Source: Treponema sp. UBA4873 (lineage in GTDB: Bacteria; Spirochaetota; Spirochaetia; Treponematales; Treponemataceae). From it: a stretch of 64,000 bases of DNA. The stretch lies in NCBI GenBank assembly GCA_002399405.1, contig DHDP01000016.1, positions 62,001 through 126,000 on the forward strand, read 5' to 3'. How positions within the stretch are numbered: the stretch's first letter is position 1; every line of letters begins with the position of its first letter. A program made the position numbers and the translations under genes. Positions 34,595 to 42,981 of this stretch are shown piece after piece. A model generated the notes under the pieces. The model was not told where the DNA came from. It worked only from the letters and a program-made list of their open reading frames with translations, and did no database searches.

Positions 34595-34690
34595 AAAAAA
34601 AGCTGATGTTCCGTGTATGATACACAGAAGTCATCAGCTGTATGGGCGGTTTAAAGCATTATTGCTTTAGGGAGTACTTCATTCCCGGTG
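34595..34690 (-). promoter_or_regulatory. Probable fluoride (crcB) riboswitch with terminator
   Basis: On the minus strand the leader contains GGGAATGAAGTACTCCC (34670-34686), a hairpin with an AUGAAGU loop, then GCTGATGACTTCTGTG, whose ACUUC can pair with the loop GAAGU to form the pseudoknot expected of fluoride aptamers. The terminator AGCTGATG...CATCAGCT (34601-34639), followed by a T run, would break the pseudoknot strand, the usual OFF state. Compared with the B. cereus aptamer as I remember it, an extra small hairpin (AAAGC...GCTTT) lies between the first stem and the second. A covariance search would settle it. Confidence 0.72.
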
Positions 34691-34695
34691 CATAT

Positions 34696-34724
34696 ATACT
34701 ATTGCACGTAAGATAAAATGTCAA
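34696..34724 (-). promoter_or_regulatory. Promoter of the MutS-like operon
   Basis: On the minus strand, -35 TTGACA (34719-34724), a 17-base spacer and -10 TAGTAT (34696-34701) lie just upstream of the riboswitch. The predicted start near 34689 places the complete aptamer in the transcript. Confidence 0.8.
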
Positions 34725-34777
34725 TTTATAAAGGGTACACGCTTTATCACCGCGGAAAAGCATCGTACGTGTGAATT

Positions 34778-34842
34778 TTGTCCAAATGGAGCCGACGAAA
34801 AACAGGCATACTATTAGTATATAAAAGTTAGCATATATTAAC
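34778..34842 (+). promoter_or_regulatory. Enolase promoter with TTGTCC/TGGAG element and DtxR-box-like operator
   Basis: TTGTCCAAATGGAG (34778-34791) is followed by a -10 box TATATA (34818-34823) with no good -35 box. The operator GTTAGCATATATTAAC (34827-34842) lies at the transcription start. The arrangement matches those at 31026-31098 and 47924-47990. It implies metal-dependent repression and possibly activation of the enolase gene. Confidence 0.65.
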
Positions 34843-34885
34843 TTGTGCTGCAAAAATATACTGATTACGACAGGAGGTATTCACA

Positions 34886-36181
34886 ATGGGATGCTTAATA
34901 CAACAGATAGTCGGACGCGAGATAATCGATTCACGGGGAAATCCCACGGTAGAAGCGCAGGTTTGGCTTGAAAACGATGTTACGGCGCTCGGTACGTCTC
35001 CGAGCGGTGCATCTACGGGAGCTTTTGAAGCGCTTGAACTTCGCGACGGCGACAAGAAAAAGTTCGGCGGCAAAGGAGTGAGCAGGGCGGTTAATAATGT
35101 CAGCACAATTATTAATAATACGCTCGTCGGCATGGATGCTTCGGATACGTATGCGGTAGATAAAGCGATGGCGGAACGGGACGGAACGAAAGATAAGTCG
35201 GCGCTCGGAGCGAATGCAATACTTGCTGTTTCCATAGCGTGCGCGCGTGCCTCCGCCACGGCTCTCGGTATTCCGCTGTACCGGTTTCTGGGCGGCGTTA
35301 ACGGCAGCGTACTTCCTGTTCCGATGATGAACATTCTGAACGGCGGAGTACACGCGGCGAACACAATCGACGTGCAGGAATTTATGATTATGCCGGCAGG
35401 CGCTCCGACATTCAGAGAAGGACTGCGCTGGTGCACGGAAGTGTTCCACACGCTCGCATCACTTCTGAAAAGCAGAGGCCTTGCGACTGCGGTGGGAGAC
35501 GAAGGCGGATTTGCGCCTGATCTTGCGAGCGACGACGAAGCGTTCCAGTTTATTATAGAAGCAGTTCAGAAGGCCGGTTATGAACCGGGACGTGATTTTG
35601 TTCTTGCTATGGATGCGGCTTCCAGTGAATGGAAAGGCAGCGGGAAAGGCGAATATCTCCTTCCCAAAAGCGGAAAGAAATTCACTTCTGCCGAACTCGT
35701 AGAACACTGGAAGCAGCTTGCCGCGAAGTATCCGATATATTCCCTTGAAGACGGACTCGACGAAGAGGACTGGGAAGGGTGGCAGTTAATGACAAAAGAG
35801 CTCGGAAACCGGCTGCAGCTTGTGGGAGACGACCTGTTCGTTACGAACACGGAGCGGCTCGGCAAAGGAATAGATTCCGGCTGCGCGAATTCCATTCTTA
35901 TTAAGCTTAATCAGATAGGGTCGGTTTCCGAGACGTTGGAAGCAATTAAAATGGCTCATAGGGCAGGGTATACTGCGATTGTCTCTCACCGTTCGGGAGA
36001 GACAGAAGATACGACGATTGCAGATCTTGCAGTTGCGCTCAATACACGTCAGATAAAAACCGGCGCGCCGAGCAGAAGCGAGCGGGTTGCTAAATACAAC
36101 CGTCTGCTGCGGATAGAAGACGAGCTCGGCGGAAGTGCAGTATACGCCGGTATGAAAGCGTTCAACGTGAAACGTATCTGA
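34886..36181 (+). CDS. eno: Enolase
   Basis: A 431-residue enolase: the N-terminal IVGREIIDSRGNPTVE, the catalytic-loop SGASTGAFEALELRD, GGVHAANTIDVQEFMIMP with the active-site histidine, GDEGGFAPDL, YSLEDGLDEEDW, VGDDLFVTN, ILIKLNQIGSV (general-base lysine) and SHRSGETED are all present. It converts 2-phosphoglycerate to phosphoenolpyruvate with Mg(II). AGGAGG precedes ATG 34886. Fluoride with phosphate inhibits enolase, and the divergent operon carries a likely fluoride riboswitch. The promoter carries a DtxR-box-like site. Confidence 0.97.
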   Translation: MGCLIQQIVGREIIDSRGNPTVEAQVWLENDVTALGTSPSGASTGAFEALELRDGDKKKFGGKGVSRAVNNVSTIINNTLVGMDASDTYAVDKAMAERDGTKDKSALGANAILAVSIACARASATALGIPLYRFLGGVNGSVLPVPMMNILNGGVHAANTIDVQEFMIMPAGAPTFREGLRWCTEVFHTLASLLKSRGLATAVGDEGGFAPDLASDDEAFQFIIEAVQKAGYEPGRDFVLAMDAASSEWKGSGKGEYLLPKSGKKFTSAELVEHWKQLAAKYPIYSLEDGLDEEDWEGWQLMTKELGNRLQLVGDDLFVTNTERLGKGIDSGCANSILIKLNQIGSVSETLEAIKMAHRAGYTAIVSHRSGETEDTTIADLAVALNTRQIKTGAPSRSERVAKYNRLLRIEDELGGSAVYAGMKAFNVKRI

Positions 36182-36230
36182 TATATCGCTGCCGATTAAA
36201 AATGCCTTCGATAAAGGGGGAGATTCTCCC

Positions 36231-36269
36231 GGCCTGCAGCAGAATAGCAGCCTGCTGCAGGCCTTTTTT
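36231..36269 (+). terminator. Terminator of eno
   Basis: GGCCTGCAGCAG (36231-36242) pairs with CTGCTGCAGGCC (36252-36263), followed by six T. A smaller hairpin GGGGGAGATTCTCCC (36216-36230) precedes it. It ends the eno transcript and abuts the end of the converging GGDEF/EAL gene. Confidence 0.92.
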
Positions 36270-38277
36270 ATACGGCCTTTGAAATAATATTATTTGCAAT
36301 GGAAAAACTGTTTACGTATTCGGGAAAGTCCGAAATGGGGAACGGCTTCGAATAGAAATAGCCCTGGATGTAGTTGCATTTTTCTCCCCGTAAGAAATCG
36401 AGCTGTTTCTGATTTTCCACACCTTCGCAGACAATTGTTTTTTCCATTTCCTTTAACATACGGATAACTGTTTTAAGAATTGCCTGTTCATTACTGCTGA
36501 TGTTGTCCGAAATAAATTCCCTGTCGATTTTGATTTCGTCGAACAGAAGATTCTTCAAAGACCTCAGGGACGAATACCCCGAACCGAAATCGTCCATGGA
36601 AACTTTGAACCCCATAGTATGAAGAAGCGTGATGAGGTGCTCCGCATCCTTCTCGTTCTGCATGTACATACTTTCCGTCAGTTCAAAAACGATGTACTCG
36701 GGAGGTACGGAATACTGACTTACCAGTATCTGTATGTATTCGACAAGCGGTTCGATTTTCTGCAGATGCGCGCGGGAAATATTCAGTGAAATCGTGACAT
36801 ATTTCAGATTCTGCCGGTGACGTTCCGCAAGCCATGCGAAGACTTTATTGTATACATAATAATCCAGCGCGATGATTTCTCCGTTTTCCTCCAGATACGG
36901 AATGTATTCGTCGGGCATTTTGAAAATTTTCCCGTTCCGAATCCACCGTGACAGGGCTTCCGCTCCTTTGATCGAACTTTCCTCCGGATTTATTATAGGC
37001 TGAATGTATACCTGGAATTCATGTGCGTCCAGCGCTTTTCGGAACGAGGTTATAACCTGCATTTTCGTCTGTTCCTTTTTTTCAATGTCCGGCGTGTATG
37101 CGCACAGCAGCTGATTTTTCGCCGCTGCGGAATGCATCGCCGTTTTTGCGTGGTTCAGCATTTCGATAGCTTTCATGGAACCATCGCAAATATAATAAAT
37201 TCCGGAGTGGAGCGAGACGTAATCCGAATCGAAAATCCGTTTCATTTCAGTGTTCAAAAGAGAATTCCGCAAAAATAGCATTTGCTCGATCTCGTTTTGT
37301 GATTTACCTGTAATATCCGTCAGCGACGCGAAATTGTCGGCATTTATTCGTGATGAACAGACTATAAAACTGTTGTTTTGCAGCGCCAGAGAAAACCGTT
37401 TAAGCAGATTATTTCCTGTATCGTAGCCGGAAACCGTATTGATAAAGTTAAAATATGAAAAGCTTGTATATATTACCGCGAATTTTTTTTCCGCTCCGTA
37501 TAAATTTAAATATGATTGTATGATTTCAATGAAGCTGTCGTTCGTAAAAAGTCCGGTGAGCGGATCTTTCCTCGCATTGAACATTTTGAGCTGATTTTTT
37601 ACAAACTGTTTATTTTTGTACATATTCTGATCAGCCGTATGAAACAGTTCCTTTATCATCAAATATTTTTTTTCCGTACAGACCGCATATCCGAATGCGA
37701 ACGACATCTGAACCATGCTGTTCTTATTATATTCGTTTACCGAATTCACGATTTTCTGCTGCACTGTAAGTATTTCATTTTCGGTCGTATCTTCACAAAT
37801 GCTTACGAATTCGTCGCCGCCGAACCGAGCGGTGAAGAATTTTTCTGGAACAGCCTGCTTGAGGTAGCGCGCGAAGTTGAAAATAAATTCGTCGCCTTTG
37901 TCGTGCCCGTAATGGTCGTTTATGTATTTTAGTCCGTTCAGATCCATAATAATGACGGCCGTGCCGTACAGTGAATCTTTTTTATCGAGCTGATCTATTT
38001 TTTCTTCAAGTGCCTGTTTTGTTCTGATGCCCGTTACGTCCGTGTTTGAAAAAGTTTCCACTTTGCTGCTGAAATCTTTCTTTGCGAACGAAAATGCGGT
38101 AAGAAGCAATGCTATTATAAACGAAGACCTGAAAAGCATTCCGAATTTTTCAAGATTGCCCGTGTTCGCGCTTATATACAGACCTCGTATCTGAATACCT
38201 ATAAGTATCAGACATAAAAACACCGACGGTACATATAAAAGTAAAAATAAAATATTTCTGTTGCGGTTGTAATTCAT
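36268..38277 (-). CDS. GGDEF-EAL cyclic-di-GMP signalling protein
   Basis: A 669-residue membrane protein with two N-terminal helices (FLLLYVPSVFLCLILIGI and FRSSFIIALLLTAFSF). A GGDEF domain follows with the intact active motif RFGGDEF but no RxxD inhibition site before it. A second GGDEF-like domain is degenerate (SSRINADNFASL). The C-terminal EAL domain keeps GAEALSRW, FELTES, DDFGSGYSS, IKIDREF and CEGVE, so phosphodiesterase activity is likely. ATG 38277 is preferred over 38292 because GGAAGGAA precedes it. Bifunctional or switchable turnover of c-di-GMP is inferred. Confidence 0.9.
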   Translation of the reverse strand: MNYNRNRNILFLLLYVPSVFLCLILIGIQIRGLYISANTGNLEKFGMLFRSSFIIALLLTAFSFAKKDFSSKVETFSNTDVTGIRTKQALEEKIDQLDKKDSLYGTAVIIMDLNGLKYINDHYGHDKGDEFIFNFARYLKQAVPEKFFTARFGGDEFVSICEDTTENEILTVQQKIVNSVNEYNKNSMVQMSFAFGYAVCTEKKYLMIKELFHTADQNMYKNKQFVKNQLKMFNARKDPLTGLFTNDSFIEIIQSYLNLYGAEKKFAVIYTSFSYFNFINTVSGYDTGNNLLKRFSLALQNNSFIVCSSRINADNFASLTDITGKSQNEIEQMLFLRNSLLNTEMKRIFDSDYVSLHSGIYYICDGSMKAIEMLNHAKTAMHSAAAKNQLLCAYTPDIEKKEQTKMQVITSFRKALDAHEFQVYIQPIINPEESSIKGAEALSRWIRNGKIFKMPDEYIPYLEENGEIIALDYYVYNKVFAWLAERHRQNLKYVTISLNISRAHLQKIEPLVEYIQILVSQYSVPPEYIVFELTESMYMQNEKDAEHLITLLHTMGFKVSMDDFGSGYSSLRSLKNLLFDEIKIDREFISDNISSNEQAILKTVIRMLKEMEKTIVCEGVENQKQLDFLRGEKCNYIQGYFYSKPFPISDFPEYVNSFSIANNIISKAV

Positions 38278-38335
38278 TTCCTTCCTTCCCATCTGAAAAT
38301 GGTTAATAATACTGAGATATAAAATAATGTTAAAA

Positions 38336-38560
38336 TTACTGATGCTTTTTTTCTACGATTACCCGCCGTAGTAATTCTTTTGAGATTCCGAGTTTGCTTT
38401 TTTTTATGCAGACAATGTAGTTGCTGTCGAATTTTGAAAGCAGTCTGACTGTTTCCCCTGATGTGAATCCGAGCACTTCCATCCTGTGCCTGACGGTATC
38501 ATTCCCGCATATTCTCGTTATGGTATAATCGATGTCAAAATCAGCAAGATTTAACGGCAT
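38336..38560 (-). CDS. Third FeoA-domain protein, orphan
   Basis: A 74-residue FeoA-like protein: ITRICGNDTVRHRMEVLGF, then GETVRLLSKFDSNYIVCIKK and GISKELLRRVIV. It is related to the copy at 3772 (VTVVSSISGNIIVQVKDSR) and less to the canonical one at 4068. The start is ATG 38560 because GGGAGG lies just upstream; ATG 38587 is not supported. It stands alone on the minus strand behind its own promoter with a DtxR-box-like operator, away from any feoB. A regulatory or adaptor role in the iron response is possible. Confidence 0.85.
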   Translation of the reverse strand: MPLNLADFDIDYTITRICGNDTVRHRMEVLGFTSGETVRLLSKFDSNYIVCIKKSKLGISKELLRRVIVEKKHQ

Positions 38561-38706
38561 AAAAACCTCCCATGAAAAGTCAGGCATATATTTGTTATAT
38601 GTCCGGCTGTCGGCAGTGAACTGTTTCCGTTTGATTTGATGCAGAACGAAAATTATTCACAGAAGACTTTTATAAATATGAGTGAAAACTATATCCGAAT
38701 TATTAA

Positions 38707-38738
38707 GTTAGAATATGCTAACTTAATACAATTGTCAA
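38707..38738 (-). promoter_or_regulatory. Promoter and DtxR-box-like operator of the orphan feoA
   Basis: On the minus strand, -35 TTGACA (38733-38738), a 17-base spacer and -10 TATTCT (38710-38715) form a strong promoter. The palindrome GTTAGAATATGCTAAC (38707-38722, as read on plus) covers the -10. The rest of the gap to 38878 holds only a small hairpin (GATGCC...GGCATC, 38756-38777) with four T and no gene. Confidence 0.8.
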
Positions 38739-38877
38739 GTGCTTTGGTATAGAATGATGCCGTACACAGGGGGCATCTTTTGTAATCGTTTGATTTTGAA
38801 ATTGCTTCAGAAAGGAAGATACGGTGTTTTAATGGTTAATACCTTATAATACAATGATTTATTTATTCAAAACAGAC

Positions 38878-38911
38878 GGGCCGTGCCGTAAGTGAAACTG
38901 CGGGACGGCCC
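38878..38911 (-). terminator. Terminator of the P-type ATPase operon
   Basis: GGGCCGT (38878-38884) pairs with ACGGCCC (38905-38911) with further inner pairing. On the minus strand it is followed by a short T-rich run (GTCTGTTTTG). It lies six bases after the stop of the small membrane protein gene. Confidence 0.75.
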
Positions 38912-38916
38912 CGGAT

Positions 38917-39093
38917 TTACAGCACTGTAACGAGCAGTTTTATCAGTGCACCCGCAAAGACAACAACGCCGATTCCCGTGATACTTCCGTAAATCTTCCG
39001 GGAGTCTTTATCGTTTTTCTCTTTCAGCAGGTAGAAAACGCCTGCCGCAGCCATAAGAATTCCGATGACCATTCCGACGATACTGATAATCAT
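38917..39093 (-). CDS. Small membrane protein of the P-type ATPase operon
   Basis: A 58-residue protein with two membrane helices (IISIVGMVIGILMAAAGVFYL and ITGIGVVVFAGALIKLL) joined by a charged loop (KEKNDKDSRK). The start ATG 39093 forms a 4-base overlap (ATGA) with the ATPase stop and is preceded by GGAGG. It is probably an accessory or stabilising subunit of the P-type ATPase. No family recognised. Confidence 0.7.
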   Translation of the reverse strand: MIISIVGMVIGILMAAAGVFYLLKEKNDKDSRKIYGSITGIGVVVFAGALIKLLVTVL

Positions 39094-40961
39094 TCCTTTA
39101 TCCTCCATTTTAATAAAAATGCCGAATTTGTTATGACGAGTACGGAACCCGCATTGTGAACGAGCGCGCCGACGACCGGATTGAGTACGCCCGTTATCGC
39201 CAGCGCGATTGCCGCAAAGTTAAGCGTCATTGAGAATATGAGGTTGCATTTGATGGTGAACATCATCCGCTTGGAAAGCGCGAGCAGGTGAGGCAGCTCT
39301 TTGACGTTGTCGTCGACAAGCGCGATATCCGCCGCATCAACAGCGATGTCGCTGCCTGTGCCTCCCATTGCGATGCCGACATTCGCTTTTTTGAGAGCCG
39401 GCGCGTCGTTTATGCCGTCGCCTATCATGCACACGTCCTGTTCCTGCTGCTGGTATGATGCAATCCAGGAGAGCTTGTCTTCCGGCAGACAGCCGGCATG
39501 CACTTCCGTTATATGAAGTTCGCGTGCAATGGCAGCAGCTGCGTTTTCGTGGTCACCCGTCAGCAGCACGGGCTGTATGCCGAGTCCGGTTATATCCGCA
39601 ATCATGGCGGCGCTGTCGGGACGGAGCGTATCCCTGAGGGCTATGTATCCCGCGGACTGATTATTAATCGCGACGTAAATTACCGTACATCCGCCGCCGA
39701 TGAAGCCTTCCGCTTCTGTTTTAATAATTTCCGGTATGCTGATATCGCGGGCTTTGAAAAGTTTTTCGTTTCCCGCAAGAATGCCGGTGTCTCCGTACAC
39801 GGCGGACACTCCCTGTCCGGGAATCATGAGAAACTGATTCGGTTCTGATATCAGTTTTTTCGAGGTTTGTTTATAGGAGCGTACTATCGCTTTTCCGAGC
39901 GGATGTTCCGAATTGCGCTCTGCGGACGCGGCAAGCGCATAGAGTGCGCCGTCCGTATATTCCGGCAGAAATGATTTCACGGCCGCAACTTCGGGCATTC
40001 CGCGGGTAAGTGTTCCTGTTTTATCGAACGTGATTTTTTTCACCGAAGCAAGCCGTTCCAGTGCGTCTCCCTCACGTACGAGAAAGCCGTGTTTTGTAAC
40101 GTTTCCGATTGCCGCCATGATTGCCGTCGGAGTTGCGAGTACGAGAGCGCACGGACAGAACACGACGAGTACCGTAACCGACCGTATCAGCTCGTGCGTA
40201 GCCAGCCACGTTATGACCGATGCCGAAAGCGCAATGACGACAATCCACACGGCCCATTTGTCCGCAAGCGTAACGATCTTCGCTTTGCCCGCGTCGGCCG
40301 ATTTTACGAGCCGTATCATGCGCTGAATCGAACTGTCTTCGCCGACTTTCGCCGCCTTCATCTCGAACGCTCCGAACTGATTCACCGTACCGCTCGAGAC
40401 GTCGTCGCCGGGACCTTTGTCGGCCGGTAACGATTCGCCCGTTACGACAGCCTGATTAACGGAAGTCTGCCCGGACGTGATTACGCCGTCAACCGGAATT
40501 GTTTCGCCGGGCAGGACGCGGAGCGTATCTCCGACCCGCACCTGTTCTGCCGGAATGATTTCTTCCTCTGAACCGTTCAGCCGCCGCGCGGTCTGCGGCG
40601 TCAGATGTACGAGCTTTTCGATTCCGGCCCGCGCGCGTGCGACAGTAAGATCCTCCAGCAGTGCGCCGAGCTGCATGATGAACGCGACTTCGCCGGCCGC
40701 AAAATCTTCATGGATGTATACAGACGCGACGAGTGCGAGGGACACGAGCAGGTCCGCCGTGATGTCGAACTTCGTGACGAGTGCAATTGAGGCTCCCGTG
40801 ATAATCGGTATGCCGCACAGCAGTATCGCAACCCACGCCATGTCGAAGGGAAACGGACGGAACCTGCAGATGCTCATGACGAGCGCAGCGCCCGAAACGG
40901 CAAGCAGCACGATGTTTCTTTTCGTACCGCCCGATAAAAGCAGCTTTGCCGGTGACTTCAT
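39090..40961 (-). CDS. P1B-type heavy-metal-translocating ATPase
   Basis: A 623-residue P-type ATPase with the metal motif FCPCALVLATPTAI, phosphorylation motif FDKTGTLTRG, TGES (VTGESLPAD) and GDGINDAPALKKANVGIAM. The N terminus has no HMA domain. Together with the CsoR gene and operator upstream, Cu(I) efflux is the first guess; the CPC motif is also found in Zn(II)/Cd(II) and Fe(II) pumps, so the substrate is not certain. ATG 40961 follows CGGAG. It leads a two-gene operon with the small membrane protein. Confidence 0.88.
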   Translation of the reverse strand: MKSPAKLLLSGGTKRNIVLLAVSGAALVMSICRFRPFPFDMAWVAILLCGIPIITGASIALVTKFDITADLLVSLALVASVYIHEDFAAGEVAFIMQLGALLEDLTVARARAGIEKLVHLTPQTARRLNGSEEEIIPAEQVRVGDTLRVLPGETIPVDGVITSGQTSVNQAVVTGESLPADKGPGDDVSSGTVNQFGAFEMKAAKVGEDSSIQRMIRLVKSADAGKAKIVTLADKWAVWIVVIALSASVITWLATHELIRSVTVLVVFCPCALVLATPTAIMAAIGNVTKHGFLVREGDALERLASVKKITFDKTGTLTRGMPEVAAVKSFLPEYTDGALYALAASAERNSEHPLGKAIVRSYKQTSKKLISEPNQFLMIPGQGVSAVYGDTGILAGNEKLFKARDISIPEIIKTEAEGFIGGGCTVIYVAINNQSAGYIALRDTLRPDSAAMIADITGLGIQPVLLTGDHENAAAAIARELHITEVHAGCLPEDKLSWIASYQQQEQDVCMIGDGINDAPALKKANVGIAMGGTGSDIAVDAADIALVDDNVKELPHLLALSKRMMFTIKCNLIFSMTLNFAAIALAITGVLNPVVGALVHNAGSVLVITNSAFLLKWRIKE

Positions 40962-41041
40962 ACTATACTCCGTACATACGCTGCGGAGAGACGCCTTCTG
41001 TCGTTTGTTCCGAAGGTTTCAGTTCCCTGCAGGTATGAATA

Positions 41042-41071
41042 CACTATACCTATAGGGGTATACGTTTGTCA
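41042..41071 (-). promoter_or_regulatory. CsoR-type operator and promoter of the P-type ATPase
   Basis: TATACCTATAGGGGTATA (41044-41061) resembles CsoR operators (ATACC...GGGTAT with a G/C-rich centre). On the minus strand it lies between -35 TTGACA (41066-41071) and -10 TATAGT (41042-41047), spaced 18 bases. Repression in the absence of Cu(I) is expected. Confidence 0.8.
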
Positions 41072-41103
41072 ATAATTTACGGAGAATTGATGCATTTTTT
41101 TAA

Positions 41104-41379
41104 TCAGTTCATGTTTGCAAAACGTTCTACTGCTTTCGTAAAGCTTGCGATAGTTTTATCCGCGTCTCCGTGCTGAATGCCGTCGCGGACGCAGTGATTG
41201 ATGTGTCCTTCCAGCACAACCTGCCCGACTTTGCCGAGCGCCGATTTTGCCGCGTTTATCTGAGAAAGCACGTCCTCGCAGGGAATGTCTTCGTCGACCA
41301 TACGGTCGATTGCCTGAACCTGTCCGATTATTTTCTTGAGCCGGCGGTGCAGATTATCCGCATCCATACACTGTTTCAT
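41104..41379 (-). CDS. csoR: CsoR/RcnR-family metal-sensing repressor
   Basis: A 91-residue all-helical DUF156 protein: DADNLHRRLKKIIGQVQAID followed by DIPCEDVLSQINAAKSAL and EGHINHCVRDGI. The ligand positions are Cys34, His59 and Cys63, with the His and Cys four residues apart, the C-H-C set of Cu(I)-sensing CsoR rather than the RcnR nickel or FrmR sets. The operator at 41044-41061 lies between this gene and the ATPase, so it controls the efflux genes. Confidence 0.88.
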   Translation of the reverse strand: MKQCMDADNLHRRLKKIIGQVQAIDRMVDEDIPCEDVLSQINAAKSALGKVGQVVLEGHINHCVRDGIQHGDADKTIASFTKAVERFANMN

Positions 41380-41638
41380 ACTGGTGCCTCCGATGTGTGA
41401 AAGATACTAAGGTATATGATACAAAAGAAAAAGAGAAAAGGGAAGAAAATAAGATGAAGAAAAGCTCGCAGGCGAAAAAAAACGTCCGCCCATGCGGAAT
41501 TTTACGCAGCGGGATTCAATTTTTATCATTCGGGCGGCAGATTGAAAAATTGAATATTTTTTACACATTATTGTATGTTCTTTCGGATATCCGTGTTTTA
41601 CCATACGATACAGAAATGATGATATAGGAGGATAGTTC

Positions 41639-42919
41639 ATGAAAAAGACATTTGCTGTTATTGCGGCGCTTTTTATTTTGACCGGGGCCGGTTTTGCCAA
41701 CGGTCAGAAAGACGCCCCCTCACCGAAGGGAACGGTAACGCTGAAATGGGCGCTTTGGGATTACGCCCAGACAGTCTATTACAAACCGCTTATCGAAGCG
41801 TTCGAGGCTGCGCATCCTGATATTAAAATCGAGCCGCTCGATCTCGGTTCCACCGATTATCAGACGATGCTCAGCACGCAGCTGACTGGCGGCGACTCGT
41901 CGATAGATGTCGTTACGATAAAAGACATTCCCGGTTATGCGACGCTCGTAAAGGCGGGCCAGCTGCTTGCTCTGAACGATTACGTAAAATCGGCGAAAGT
42001 CGATCTGTCCCAGTACAACGGTGCGGCGGAACAGATGACTGTCGACGGAAAACTGTACGAACTGCCGTTCCGCAGCGACTTCCGTGTCGTTTTTTATAAT
42101 AAGGACCTGTTCGACAAAGCCGGCGTCCCGTATCCCCCGAACGACATGACGTGGGATCAGTACGATGCGCTTGCCCGAAAGATGACTTCAGGGTCAGGCG
42201 CCGGCAAGGTATACGGCGCCCATTATCATGTCTGGCGCAGCATCGTTCAGTGCGAAGCGATTCTTGACGGAAAGCACACGGTAGTCGTACCGCCGTACGA
42301 TTTCATGAAACCGTATTACGAGCGGGTTCTGAAGGAACAGAAAGACGGCGTCTGCATGGATTACGCGGAGCTGAAAACGACAAGCACGCACTACTCGGGT
42401 GTTTTCTATAATAATTCCGTCGCCATGATGGAGATGGGCTCATGGTTCATATCCACGCTCGCGAATCAGATTGCGCAGGGAAAAACGGAAGTGCGGAACT
42501 GGGGTATCGTACGGCTGCCTCACGCTCAGGGCGTAAAACCGGGGACGACTGTCGGAACGCTTACCGGCATCGGCATAAGTACGGCGTCGAAACACCGTGC
42601 GGAAGCCGGTGAGTTCGTACAGTTCCTGACGGGAGAACGTGCGGCCGAGATTCTTGCAAAAACGGGAAATTATCCCGGTATTCTTAACGACACGACCGCA
42701 GGAATTCTTGCCGGTATGAAAGGCTTCCCCCAGGACGCAAACAGCAGGGAATCGCTGAAGACCGCGAAGATTTATCTCGAAATCGCGTACAGCGATAAAT
42801 CTCCCCAGATCGAAGCCGCGCTGAACCGTGCGCACGACAATATCATGACGCTGAACTGCACGCTCGACGAAGGCATCGCACAGATGAACAAGGATGTAAC
42901 GGGCATTCTGTCGAAATAA
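41639..42919 (+). CDS. Sugar ABC transporter substrate-binding protein
   Basis: A 426-residue family 1 extracellular solute-binding protein: signal peptide ending GFANGQKD (no lipobox cysteine), then WALWDYAQTVYYKPLIEAFE, DVVTIKDIPGYATL and GKLYELPFRSDFRVVFYNKD, and the C-terminal EFVQFLTGERAAEIL. It delivers a carbohydrate to the two permeases that follow. AGGAGG precedes ATG 41639. The two-component pair downstream (YesN/YesM type) suggests a plant-derived oligosaccharide or glycoside. The missing ATPase is probably supplied by a shared MsmK-type protein elsewhere. The 259-base gap upstream (41380-41638) holds no recognisable gene. Confidence 0.93.
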   Translation: MKKTFAVIAALFILTGAGFANGQKDAPSPKGTVTLKWALWDYAQTVYYKPLIEAFEAAHPDIKIEPLDLGSTDYQTMLSTQLTGGDSSIDVVTIKDIPGYATLVKAGQLLALNDYVKSAKVDLSQYNGAAEQMTVDGKLYELPFRSDFRVVFYNKDLFDKAGVPYPPNDMTWDQYDALARKMTSGSGAGKVYGAHYHVWRSIVQCEAILDGKHTVVVPPYDFMKPYYERVLKEQKDGVCMDYAELKTTSTHYSGVFYNNSVAMMEMGSWFISTLANQIAQGKTEVRNWGIVRLPHAQGVKPGTTVGTLTGIGISTASKHRAEAGEFVQFLTGERAAEILAKTGNYPGILNDTTAGILAGMKGFPQDANSRESLKTAKIYLEIAYSDKSPQIEAALNRAHDNIMTLNCTLDEGIAQMNKDVTGILSK

Positions 42920-42981
42920 CAAAATATAAAACCATGCCGGCCGCCGGATTCGACCGGTAGTCTTTTAATCAGGAGGCTTTT

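Noticed and set aside
38756..38781. A second small RNA terminator (GATGCC...GGCATC with four T)
   Set aside because: The stem is only 6 bp, the T run short, and no plus-strand promoter with correct spacing is seen upstream.
41397..41627. A 76-codon plus-strand frame between csoR and the sugar-binding protein gene
   Set aside because: No ribosome site, no homology, and a composition typical of an intergenic stretch; I see no gene there.
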